A stretch of DNA of 64,000 nucleotides from Haliangium sp963772315 (lineage in GTDB: Bacteria > Myxococcota_A > Polyangia > Haliangiales > Haliangiaceae): contig CAVYWJ010000003.1 in NCBI GenBank assembly GCA_963772315.1, forward strand, positions 62,001 to 126,000, given 5' to 3'. The notes below the pieces were generated by a model that made no database searches, was not told where the DNA came from, and saw only the letters and a program-made list of their open reading frames with translations. Shown in pieces: positions 28,240 to 35,701 of this stretch. The first letter of the stretch is position 1, and every line of letters begins with the position of its first letter. The translations under genes and the position numbers were made by a program.

Positions 28240-28770
28240 GTGCCGGGCGCCATCCAGATTCGACCTCTGCAGACCATCGGTGATCGCGAGATCAAGGGGT
28301 TGACCGACGTGCTGATCGACTGCGTGGAAGCCGGCGCGTCGGTCAGCTTCATGCTCCCGATGACCCGCGCCAAGGCCGAGGCGTTCTGGCGCAGCACGGC
28401 CGCGAGCGTGGCGCGCGGCGAGCGCGTGGTGCTCGCCGCCGAGGACGCGGCGGGGGCGATCGTCGGCACGGTGCAGGTAATCTGGGCGCAGCCCGAGAAT
28501 CAGCCGCATCGCGGGGACATCGCGAAGATGCTGGTGCATCGACGGGCACGCCGGCAGGGTGTCGGTGCAGCGCTGCTCGCGGCCGCCGAGCGCAGCGCCC
28601 TCGGCGCTGGCAAGACGCTGCTGGTGCTCGATACGGTCACGGGCAGTGACGCCGAGCGCATGTATGCGCGGCAAGGCTGGCAGCGCTGCGGGGAGATTCC
28701 GAATTACGCGCTGTGGCCGGATGGGACGCCCTGTCCGACCACGATCTTCTTCAAGTTTCTGCGCGACTGA
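28240..28770 (+). CDS. GNAT-family N-acetyltransferase
   Basis: 176-aa stand-alone acetyltransferase with a normal GNAT length. Acetyl-CoA-binding motif A is clear: IAKMLVHRRARRQGVGAALL (R-R-x-G-V-G-A), followed by LLVLDTVTGSDAERMYARQG, typical of RimI-like and small-molecule GNATs. GTG 28240 is chosen because GGAG lies 5 nt before it and the preceding frame has no GNAT similarity. It is followed 39 bp later by the dienelactone-hydrolase-like gene on the same strand. The acceptor substrate cannot be inferred. Confidence 0.85.
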   Translation: MPGAIQIRPLQTIGDREIKGLTDVLIDCVEAGASVSFMLPMTRAKAEAFWRSTAASVARGERVVLAAEDAAGAIVGTVQVIWAQPENQPHRGDIAKMLVHRRARRQGVGAALLAAAERSALGAGKTLLVLDTVTGSDAERMYARQGWQRCGEIPNYALWPDGTPCPTTIFFKFLRD

Positions 28771-28809
28771 CGCGTGCGTCGCGCATCGAGCCAGACAGGA
28801 GCGACAGCG

Positions 28810-29695
28810 ATGACATCCGAGCAAGAGACCGATCCCCGCGTGCTGGAGCTATACGACGAGTACTGCCATGGCGGGATCGATCGGCGCGAGTTCCTGCGCC
28901 GCGCCGCCCTGATCACGGTCGCCGGGGCCTCGGCGCTGACGCTCGCGCAGGCCATGTTGCCGCGGTATGCGCGGGCGCAGACGATCTCGTTCACCGACGA
29001 GCGCATCAAGGCGACCTACGTGACCTATCCCTCCCTGGGTGGGATCAGCGGAGTGATGCGCGGTTATCTGGTGCAGCCGCGCGGCGACGGGCCGTTCCCT
29101 GCCGTGGTCGTCTTTCACGAGAATCGCGGGCTCAATCCGTACGTCGAGGATGTGGCGCGCCGGGCCGCGGTGGCCGGCTTTCTCGCGCTGGCGCCGGACG
29201 GGCTCGCGCCGGTCGGGGGCTATCCGGGCAACGACGACGAGGGACGGGAAGCTCCAGGGCAAGCTCGACCCGGCGAAGCTGCGGCAGGACATGATCAACA
29301 GCGCCCTGTATCTCAAGGCGCACGCGCTCTCCAGCGGCAAGCTGGGCGCCATGGGCTTCTGCTGGGGCGGCGGCATGGTCAATCAGCTGGCAGTCGCGCT
29401 CGGCGCGGATCTGCACGGGGGGGTGCCGTTCTATGGCGCGGCTGCGGCGGCCGCCGATGTGCCGAAGATCAAGGCGCCGCTCCTGATCCAGTACGCGGCC
29501 AACGATCCGCGCATCAACGCGATGTGGCCGGAGTTCGAGACGGCGCTCGAGGCGAACAAGGTCCGCTACACGATGCACATGTACAAGAACGCCAACCACG
29601 GCTTTCACAACAACTCGACGCCGCGCTACGACGCAGCAGCGGCGAAGCTCGCCTGGGATCGCACCCTCGCGTTCTACCGCGCCGAGCTGAAGTGA
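28810..29695 (+). CDS. Tat-exported dienelactone-hydrolase-family protein (one-base frameshift)
   Basis: Alpha/beta hydrolase of the dienelactone hydrolase family with a twin-arginine signal (RREFLRRAALITVAG, cleavage likely after YARAQ), as in YghX-like proteins. The catalytic triad is present: nucleophile Cys in MGFCWGGGMVN, Asp in YAANDPRINAMW and His in NANHGFHNNSTPRYD. An extra base at ~29249 interrupts the frame; correcting it gives ~294 aa. AGGAG lies upstream of ATG 28810. It could act on lactones or esters in the periplasm; a role with catBA, 27 kb away, is not supported by position. Confidence 0.85.
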
Positions 29696-29709
29696 CGGGC
29701 CCGCCGGCG

Positions 29710-30339
29710 TCAGAGGATCGTCCGGTTCCGCATCGGGTGATCCTGGTCGGTCGGTCCGAAATCACTGTCCGGGTGCCAGGCGAGCACATCCAGCGGCTCG
29801 TCTCGGGTGATGAACGAGTGGCTGAGGCCGGCGGGGATGTACCACGCCAGCCCGCTGCCGAGCGCGTGCTCACCGTCCGCCGTGCGGCAGAGCCCGCTCC
29901 CCCGCGCGATGATGCCCGCTCGCATGCTCGGGTGCACATGGGCGGTCTGGTTCGTCCCGGGAGGGATGTGCAGGTGGTTCAAGCACGCTTCCCCGAGCCG
30001 GGGCGGGCAGACCAGCAGCGTGTCAGTGCAGCCGTCGATGTATTGCAATCTGCCGGACGGCTCGATGGGGCCGCCGAGCTGGCGAACGCCGCGGTAGCCC
30101 ACGGCGAGCACCGCGAGCCCGCGCCCCTCCTCGATGCGCACGGGCTCGGGCGCGACGAAGTACGAGCCTGCCCGCAGCACGAACACGTCAGGGCCGAGCG
30201 TCACCCGCGTGGTCTCGGCCACCAGGCCGAAGGTCGTCCCGCCGCCGAGCGCGAGCGCAGCGCCAGCCCAGCCGTGGAGGCGCACGCCGTCGGCCTCGAC
30301 CAGCAGCCCCTGCTGGATGACGAGCGGGAGGAACTTCAC
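29710..30339 (-). CDS. Cupin-domain protein, last gene of the AsnB operon
   Basis: 209-aa protein with a C-terminal cupin barrel: a metal-ligand motif with histidines in NHLHIPPGTNQTAHVHPSMR and later GLSHSFI. The N-terminal ~100 residues have a related beta-rich pattern, suggesting a bicupin with a degenerate first barrel. GTG 30339 overlaps the upstream stop by 4 bp (GTGA), so translation is coupled. Cupins of this type are small-molecule oxygenases, isomerases or sensors; the substrate is unknown. It closes a five-gene operon transcribed from ~35.55 kb. Confidence 0.7.
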   Translation of the reverse strand: MKFLPLVIQQGLLVEADGVRLHGWAGAALALGGGTTFGLVAETTRVTLGPDVFVLRAGSYFVAPEPVRIEEGRGLAVLAVGYRGVRQLGGPIEPSGRLQYIDGCTDTLLVCPPRLGEACLNHLHIPPGTNQTAHVHPSMRAGIIARGSGLCRTADGEHALGSGLAWYIPAGLSHSFITRDEPLDVLAWHPDSDFGPTDQDHPMRNRTIL

Positions 30340-31169
30340 GGCGACTCGAAGCGCAGGGCGTCGACGAAGAGCTCGCCAGCCCCGTCCGGCGGGTTCATGT
30401 AGTGCCCCAGCTTCACCGAGAGCTGGCGCACGCCCTCCGGCGCGCTCCAGCTGACGGTGCGCCACGCGCCGCGCTGGCGCTCCTGGCGCTCGAACGAGCG
30501 CAGCGGTAGCCGGTGGGTCGTCCAGTCGCGCTGGACCGCGATCTCGGGAGAGCGCCACCGCTCGTCGGTCCCGGCCTCCCCAGCCTCCAGGTACACGCGC
30601 GCGGCCGGCAGCGAGCCCTTGAGATCCACCACGAGCTCGCTGTAACGGGATGCGTCCTCCGGGGCGCGCAGGCCGTCGAGGTTCACGTGGTACGTGCCGT
30701 CCTGCGCCGGAGCGAACCCGTCCACCCGGACCACGGCGACCTGGCCGCGGCCGGGCTCCGCTTGCCAGGACAGCGTCGCGCGGGTGTCGGGACTCGTATC
30801 CAGCGCCCAGCGGCCCGGGGCATCGACGGCGTCGAAGGTCTCGACCCAGGGCGCGGGCGGCGGCGGGAAGAAGACCCGCGCGAGCCCGAGGCCCGCGGCG
30901 CCGAGCGCGATCGCGCTAGCCACGGCGACCGCAGCTCCTCGCCTGCGCCTGCGGCCTCGCGCGGCTGCCTGAACCGCGAGCCGCTCTCGCCTGGCGAGCT
31001 CCTCCTCGGCCCTGGCGAGGAGCTGCGGGTCCAGCCCGGCCTCCAGCGCGGCCTCCTGGAAGGCGGCCTCGGTGAGCTTGCGCTCCTCTCCGGCGTCGTG
31101 CTCCGCCTGAAGCTCGAACGCGATCTGCAGCACTCGCTGCCGGCGATCATCAGTGCCCGACTGCATCAT
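30336..31169 (-). CDS. Membrane-anchored protein with jelly-roll-like exterior domain
   Basis: 277 aa. An N-terminal charged, helical cytoplasmic part (residues 1-80, LQIAFELQAEHDAGEERKLT) is followed by a basic stop (RGRRRRRG), one membrane helix (AAVAVASAIALGAAGLGLAR) and an exported domain of ~170 residues. The latter contains RYSELVVDLKGSLPAARVYL and VRQLSVKLGHYMNPPDGAGE, a beta-sandwich pattern like CIA30/CBM-type carbohydrate-binding or anti-sigma-linked domains. Start ATG 31169 overlaps the AsnB stop (ATGA). Function not recognised; its topology would allow it to sense or hold an extracytoplasmic ligand. Confidence 0.6.
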   Translation of the reverse strand: MMQSGTDDRRQRVLQIAFELQAEHDAGEERKLTEAAFQEAALEAGLDPQLLARAEEELARRERLAVQAAARGRRRRRGAAVAVASAIALGAAGLGLARVFFPPPPAPWVETFDAVDAPGRWALDTSPDTRATLSWQAEPGRGQVAVVRVDGFAPAQDGTYHVNLDGLRAPEDASRYSELVVDLKGSLPAARVYLEAGEAGTDERWRSPEIAVQRDWTTHRLPLRSFERQERQRGAWRTVSWSAPEGVRQLSVKLGHYMNPPDGAGELFVDALRFESP

Positions 31170-32758
31170 CGAGCCTGGTCGTACACCGTCCGCAGCCAGC
31201 TTTCCAGGGTCAACAGGAGCCAGATCTTCACGCCCTGGCGAGGCCGCAGCCCGGGGAGCTGCCGGGCCACCAGCCGCTCGAGATAGTCGCGCCGGATGAT
31301 GCGTCTCGGCGCCAGCCCGTCCAGCAGCCGCTCGCGCGCGAACGCCGACAGCGGATCCGTGAACCAGCCCTCCACCGGGACCATCATGCCGCTCTTGGGC
31401 CGGTCAACGATGGCCGCGGGCAAGAGGTCGCGGACCGCCTCCTTGAGCAGATACTTCTCGATCGACCCGCTGCGCTTGAGCGGCGCCGGGATGGCGCAGG
31501 CGAGCGCCACGACGCGACGGTCGAACAGCGGCGAGCGGGCGCGCACGCCCATGCGCCCGCCCAGGTGCTCGACCTTGGGCAGGATGTGCCCGGCGCCCTT
31601 CCAGGAGACGTTGATCGCCAGCAGGCGCTCGAGGAAGCTCGGCCAGCGCGGATCCTGGAACCACGGCGACACCAGCGCCTCGAGCGCGCCTGGCGGGATG
31701 CTCGCCGCGAAGTCGGGCTCGAGCGCCTGGTCGAGCTCGTCCCACAGCTTCTGGTGCGCCCGCAGGTACGCCTGCTCGCGCGAGCTGCCGCCGTACAGCT
31801 CGGACAGCAGCATGGGCGAGTTCTTGGGCCCTCCGAAGCAGGGATCCCCGCCCTCGCCGTTGACGAGCACGTCCAGCCCGGCGCTGGCCGCGGCCTCGAA
31901 CATGATGAGGTTGGGGACGGTGAGCGGATCGCCGTTGGGTTCGGACAGGGCGCCCACGGTCTCGTCCAGGCGGTCGACCACATCGCGCGGGCGCACCATG
32001 ACGACGTGGTGCGAGGCGCCGGTGTGCGCGGCCACGGCGCCGCTCCACTCCAGCTCGTTGCGGTGCTCGGGCCCGAACGAGATCGAGAAGGCGTGGACCG
32101 GCCGGCGCAGGCGCGCCAGCGCCACGACCAGGCTCGAGTCGATCCCGCCGGACAGCGAGGCGCCCAGCGGCCCGTCCGGCAGCGCACGCGCCACGGCGTC
32201 GTCCAGGGTGGCGCGCAGGCGCGCGCGCAGGACGTGCTCGTCCTCGAACGCGTCGGGGCTCGCGGGCAGCGTCCAGAACGGCTGCGCGGCCGGGTCGGGC
32301 GAGCGGGGGTCGAAGACGAGCTCCACCCCGGCGGGCACGGCGCGGATCCCCGCCACCAGCGTGGCCGAGCCGGGCACGTACGCGGTGGTGAGGAACGTGG
32401 CCACGGCCACGTGGTCCAGCGCGCGGACGACCCCGGCGCGCAGCACGTCGTGCAGGCGGGTTCCCCAGGCGATCCCGCCCTGCGGCAAGCGTCCCCAGTA
32501 CAGCGAGCGCTGCCCGATGGCGTCGCGCGCGAGGTGCAGCCGTCCTTCGATATCCGTCCACGCGAGCGCGAACGCGCCGTCGACGTCCTGGAGGCGACCC
32601 ACGCCGGACGACCAGCCAGACGACCAGCCAGACGACCAGCTGACCGGCGCGCCATCGCGAGAGCACATGTCCGCGTCCGCGGTCAGCGCCAGATGCTGGC
32701 CGGGCTTCCAGACGCCGGAGATCGCCTCGCGCTCAGCCAAACGCGTCGCCGCCTCCAT
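31166..32758 (-). CDS. Asparagine-synthetase-like protein without N-terminal nucleophile (AsnB-like 2)
   Basis: 530-aa AsnB homologue. The C-terminal ATP-pyrophosphatase domain is intact: PP-loop LSGGIDSSLVVAL (~210), EGGDPCFGGPKNS and KYLLKEAVRDLLPAAIVDRP. The N-terminal glutaminase domain is shortened and lacks the MCGI start with Cys2; recognisable GATase strands begin only at VDGAFALAWTDIEGRLHLAR. Residues ~46-55 are a short SSGW tandem repeat. It should therefore adenylate a carboxylate and use ammonia or an amine nucleophile, as in beta-lactam synthetase or lasso cyclases. ATG 32758 overlaps the upstream gene by 26 nt; a TTG at 32740 with GGAGG upstream is an alternative. Confidence 0.78.
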   Translation of the reverse strand: MEAATRLAEREAISGVWKPGQHLALTADADMCSRDGAPVSWSSGWSSGWSSGVGRLQDVDGAFALAWTDIEGRLHLARDAIGQRSLYWGRLPQGGIAWGTRLHDVLRAGVVRALDHVAVATFLTTAYVPGSATLVAGIRAVPAGVELVFDPRSPDPAAQPFWTLPASPDAFEDEHVLRARLRATLDDAVARALPDGPLGASLSGGIDSSLVVALARLRRPVHAFSISFGPEHRNELEWSGAVAAHTGASHHVVMVRPRDVVDRLDETVGALSEPNGDPLTVPNLIMFEAAASAGLDVLVNGEGGDPCFGGPKNSPMLLSELYGGSSREQAYLRAHQKLWDELDQALEPDFAASIPPGALEALVSPWFQDPRWPSFLERLLAINVSWKGAGHILPKVEHLGGRMGVRARSPLFDRRVVALACAIPAPLKRSGSIEKYLLKEAVRDLLPAAIVDRPKSGMMVPVEGWFTDPLSAFARERLLDGLAPRRIIRRDYLERLVARQLPGLRPRQGVKIWLLLTLESWLRTVYDQAR

Positions 32759-33821
32759 CACTGGCCGCCGCGTCGGTCGTCCACACCACGCTGCCATCGG
32801 CGGACGTGGTACCACCGCCCGACGTGGCGCCCGGGCCAGTGACGATGGTCATGGCCCGGAACAGGCGCTTGACCAGCTGCTCGGGGCGAATGGCGGCCAG
32901 CTCGATCGTGTTCTCGCGGAGGAAGTCTCGCTCCTTCTCGGTGAGCGCGGGATGCTCGGCCACCTGCAGCCTCCCGGGCAGCCAGGATGCCTTCATCTTC
33001 CTGGCCTGGGCGGGCCGGAGCGCGACGTCGTACACCCGGCCGACGTCCTTGAACCAGGCCGGATCTTGCCTGAGCGTCCACGCCAGCTCGCAGCCCTCGG
33101 GGGTGCAGCCGTGCAGGGCGAAGACCTCTATCTTCGGGTTGTTGCGCAGCATCTTGCGCACGGTGGCGAACGCGTGCGCGGGGTGCCCGTCGACCGAGAG
33201 CACGGCGCAGTTGTTCTCGAAGTGGAAGTCGTTCATCAGGAGCAGGTCGGCGGTCTCGCTGGTGTCGGTGATGACCGCGCGATCGAACGAGTACTGCGAG
33301 ATCTCGTCCCGCAGGTCGTCGGCCAGCCCCTGGGCCCGTGGCTCCTTGGGGGCGACATGCAGCGGCTTGGAGGCGAAGAGTCCGGGGGGCGCGCCGTGCA
33401 CGCTCTGCCAGCGCGCGTAGAGCGCCTCGAACTGCTCGTCGGTCAACTTCACGCGCTTCTGGCTGTCGCGGGGGATCTTGAGCGCCACCACGCCGAACAT
33501 GGCTGCGCCGATGAACACCATCACCTCCGGCCCCGCGACGCCCACGATGATGCAGCTGACCGCGGTCGCGAACCACCCGAAGGTCGCGCCCCAGGTGCCT
33601 ACCGATCGCTTGCCCAGGCGATCGACCTCGTAGAAGAGGTTTCGCCTGGTGAACTTCACGCTGCCGTTGGAGCTCACCCGGTCGATGGCGTTCTTGAACG
33701 CCTGGTCGGAAAACTTGTCGCCCGTGCGCGGCTCGAACGCGAACTTGCCCTTGCACGCCGGACACGTCTGGTTCGTGCGATCCGGGTAGTTGCTGTCGTG
33801 GTTGCACCGGATGCACTTCAC
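32733..33821 (-). CDS. Zinc-ribbon membrane protein of unknown function
   Basis: 362 aa. Begins with a zinc ribbon (Cys3, Cys6, Cys20, Cys23 in MKCIRCNHDS...TCPACKG), then a short helical part and two adjacent membrane helices (TWGATFGWFATAVSCIIVGV; MVFIGAAMFGVVALKI). A cytoplasmic C-terminal domain of ~220 residues follows (ADLLLMNDFHFENNCAVLSV, IEVFALHGCTPEGCELAWTL, VGRVYDVALRPAQARKMKAS), and the end is low-complexity Gly/Ser/Asp. No catalytic motif or family recognised. GTG 33821 overlaps the AsnB-like 1 stop (GTGA). Its position between two AsnB-like genes suggests it works with them, perhaps tethering them at the membrane. Confidence 0.65.
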   Translation of the reverse strand: MKCIRCNHDSNYPDRTNQTCPACKGKFAFEPRTGDKFSDQAFKNAIDRVSSNGSVKFTRRNLFYEVDRLGKRSVGTWGATFGWFATAVSCIIVGVAGPEVMVFIGAAMFGVVALKIPRDSQKRVKLTDEQFEALYARWQSVHGAPPGLFASKPLHVAPKEPRAQGLADDLRDEISQYSFDRAVITDTSETADLLLMNDFHFENNCAVLSVDGHPAHAFATVRKMLRNNPKIEVFALHGCTPEGCELAWTLRQDPAWFKDVGRVYDVALRPAQARKMKASWLPGRLQVAEHPALTEKERDFLRENTIELAAIRPEQLVKRLFRAMTIVTGPGATSGGGTTSADGSVVWTTDAAASDGGGDAFG

Positions 33822-35554
33822 GGCGCAGCTCCTTTCTGGTCAACGAATCGCCGCAGCCAGGCTTCCAGCATGAGCAGCGTCCACAGCTTCTCGCCGATGC
33901 GCCGGCGTCTGGTCTCGGACGGGACGTCCTGGCCCTCGCGCAGCTTGCGGATGAGCTCGGGGCGAAACAACCCGCGCGCCTGGACCGCGCGCTCGCCGAG
34001 CAGGTCATTGACCAGCGGCTTGAGCGGCCCCAGCAGCCAGTCCGTGACCGGCACCGACATCCCGAACTTGCGCCGCCAGACCAGGGACTCGGGGAGCCGC
34101 TTCTGCATGGAGAGCTTGAGCACGTACTTCTCGCAGGCGCCGTGCAGCTTCAGGTTCGTGGGCAGGGTGAAGCTCCACGTCGCGAGCTGCCGGTCGAACA
34201 GCGGCACGCGGACGTCGAGCCCGTGCGCGTTGGTCATCCGCTCGGCCCGCGGCAGGATGTTCTGGGAGCCCTTCAAGGCGATGTCGGTCAACCGGACCCG
34301 GTTGAGCAGCGTGCGCGCGGCGTCGCCGCCGAGATACCTCGCGACCAGCGCGCGCCGCTGGCCAGGGCCGCCGACGCTCGCCGCGAGCTCGGGGCTGTAG
34401 AGCTCGTCCTCGAGCCCGTAGAAGCGGTGGTAGCTCTTGAGGTACTGCTGCTCGGGGGTCTCCTCTCCGTACGCGGAGCCGTAGACAGTCGCCGCGACCA
34501 TGGGCTTCGAGGTCCATCCGCCGAAGAGCTGGTCGCCACCCTCGCCGTTGAACACCGAGGCGAGCCCTGCGGCGCGCGCAGCCCGGCCGAGCAGGAAGTG
34601 CGGGCCGGTGACGGGATCCCCGAACGGGAGGTCGAGCTTGTAGACGAGATCCTCGAAGATCGACAGGATCGCCTTCCCGTCCGCCGGGACCCGCTCGAGC
34701 GGGAGATCCAGGTGCCGCGCCGCAGCGGTCGCCTCCTCGCGCTCGACGCTGTCGGCGCCGAAGTCCAGCGTGAACGCCTGGACGTTCGCGCCCAGATCCT
34801 TGAGCCAGACACCGACCGCGCACGAGTCGATACCGCCCGAGAGGTAGAGGCCGACGCGCTCCTCGCCCACCAGGCGACGCTCCACGGCCGCGCGTCCGAG
34901 CTTCCATGTTTGCCGGGAGGCCTCGACCTGGTCGATGGGCGAGATCTCCTCCGCGAGCTCGAAGTAAGGGACGACCTCGGCCTTGCCGCCGGTCCAGGTG
35001 AGCATGTGTCCCGGCGGCAGCCGCTGGATGCCTCGCAGCGGGGTCGCCTCGCCGGGAACGAACGAGAACGTGAGGTACTTGTGCACGACCGCCGGATCCA
35101 CCGCGAGCGGAAGGTGGCCGAGGGCGAGCAGCTGCTTGAGCTCGGTGGCGAAGTAGAACGTCCGCTCGTGCTCGACCCAGTAGAGTGAGCGCACGCCGAA
35201 TGGATCTCGAATCAGGGTGAGCGTGCGGGCCTGCGGATCCCAGCGCGCGGCCCCGAACGCGCCGTCGAGATCCTTCAGCCCGTGCCGGGAGAGACGGTCA
35301 TCGATCGCTGCGGCCGGAGACGAGACCGCGGGGGCCAGGGTGCCCGCGCATGCCACGAGCGTCCCGCCGGGCCCGCGGTGGATGCCGGGTGACTTGTTGG
35401 GCCGCCCGCCCCACCATCGATAGCCGAGCCCGACGCCCGGTAGGCTGGCAGTGTCGGTCCGGTCACCCCGGTAGGAGATGGCCCCGAGCATGCGCTCGAT
35501 CGCATCGGGCGCGCCGGGCGCTGCCTCGCCAACGTAGCCGCAGATTCCGCTCAT
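33818..35554 (-). CDS. Asparagine-synthetase-like protein with Ser in place of Cys2 (AsnB-like 1)
   Basis: 578-aa AsnB-family protein, first gene of the five-gene operon. The N-terminal Ntn domain is full length (MSGICGYVGEAAPG, AISYRGDRTD, LKDLDGAFGAARWD, IRDPFGVRSLYWVE), but where asparagine synthetases have M-C-G-I the sequence is M-S-G-I, so the glutaminase nucleophile is Ser or lost. The synthetase domain is complete: PP-loop LYLSGGIDSCAVGV, EGGDQLFGGWTSKP, KYVLKLSMQKRLPESLVWRR. It is probably an ATP-dependent amide-forming enzyme using ammonia or an amine substrate. An upstream TTG at 35572 is open, but ATG 35554 is preferred. Confidence 0.82.
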   Translation of the reverse strand: MSGICGYVGEAAPGAPDAIERMLGAISYRGDRTDTASLPGVGLGYRWWGGRPNKSPGIHRGPGGTLVACAGTLAPAVSSPAAAIDDRLSRHGLKDLDGAFGAARWDPQARTLTLIRDPFGVRSLYWVEHERTFYFATELKQLLALGHLPLAVDPAVVHKYLTFSFVPGEATPLRGIQRLPPGHMLTWTGGKAEVVPYFELAEEISPIDQVEASRQTWKLGRAAVERRLVGEERVGLYLSGGIDSCAVGVWLKDLGANVQAFTLDFGADSVEREEATAAARHLDLPLERVPADGKAILSIFEDLVYKLDLPFGDPVTGPHFLLGRAARAAGLASVFNGEGGDQLFGGWTSKPMVAATVYGSAYGEETPEQQYLKSYHRFYGLEDELYSPELAASVGGPGQRRALVARYLGGDAARTLLNRVRLTDIALKGSQNILPRAERMTNAHGLDVRVPLFDRQLATWSFTLPTNLKLHGACEKYVLKLSMQKRLPESLVWRRKFGMSVPVTDWLLGPLKPLVNDLLGERAVQARGLFRPELIRKLREGQDVPSETRRRRIGEKLWTLLMLEAWLRRFVDQKGAAP

Positions 35555-35560
35555 GGCGCG

Positions 35561-35566
35561 AATATA
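35561..35566 (-). promoter_or_regulatory. Possible -10 element giving a leaderless AsnB-like mRNA
   Basis: TATATT on the minus strand, six bases before the ATG of AsnB-like 1, in otherwise GC-rich DNA. That spacing would place the transcription start on the A of the start codon. No ribosome-binding site precedes this ATG, consistent with a leaderless transcript. The -35 position (GAGCAC) is poor. Confidence 0.35.
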
Positions 35567-35701
35567 ACTCAAACCGGATGCGGGTGCTCGGATAGCATCG
35601 CCGCTCGCCAGGAGGCGCGAGGTCGAGAAGCCGGCGCGCTGCTCGAGCGCGCGGGTGCCGAGGCCATCTTCGTACGCACGGACGTGATGCCGAGCGCAGG
35701 G

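Noticed and set aside
31296..34400. 1034-codon open frame on the plus strand
   Set aside because: It is antisense to the AsnB-like operon, is rich in Arg/Ser/Ala with no family motif, and the minus-strand genes beneath it have clear domains. It is a GC-rich shadow frame.
29710..35554. Lasso-peptide gene cluster
   Set aside because: AsnB-like genes are present, but there is no B1/B2 protease, no RRE and no precursor with a leader peptide and conserved Thr.
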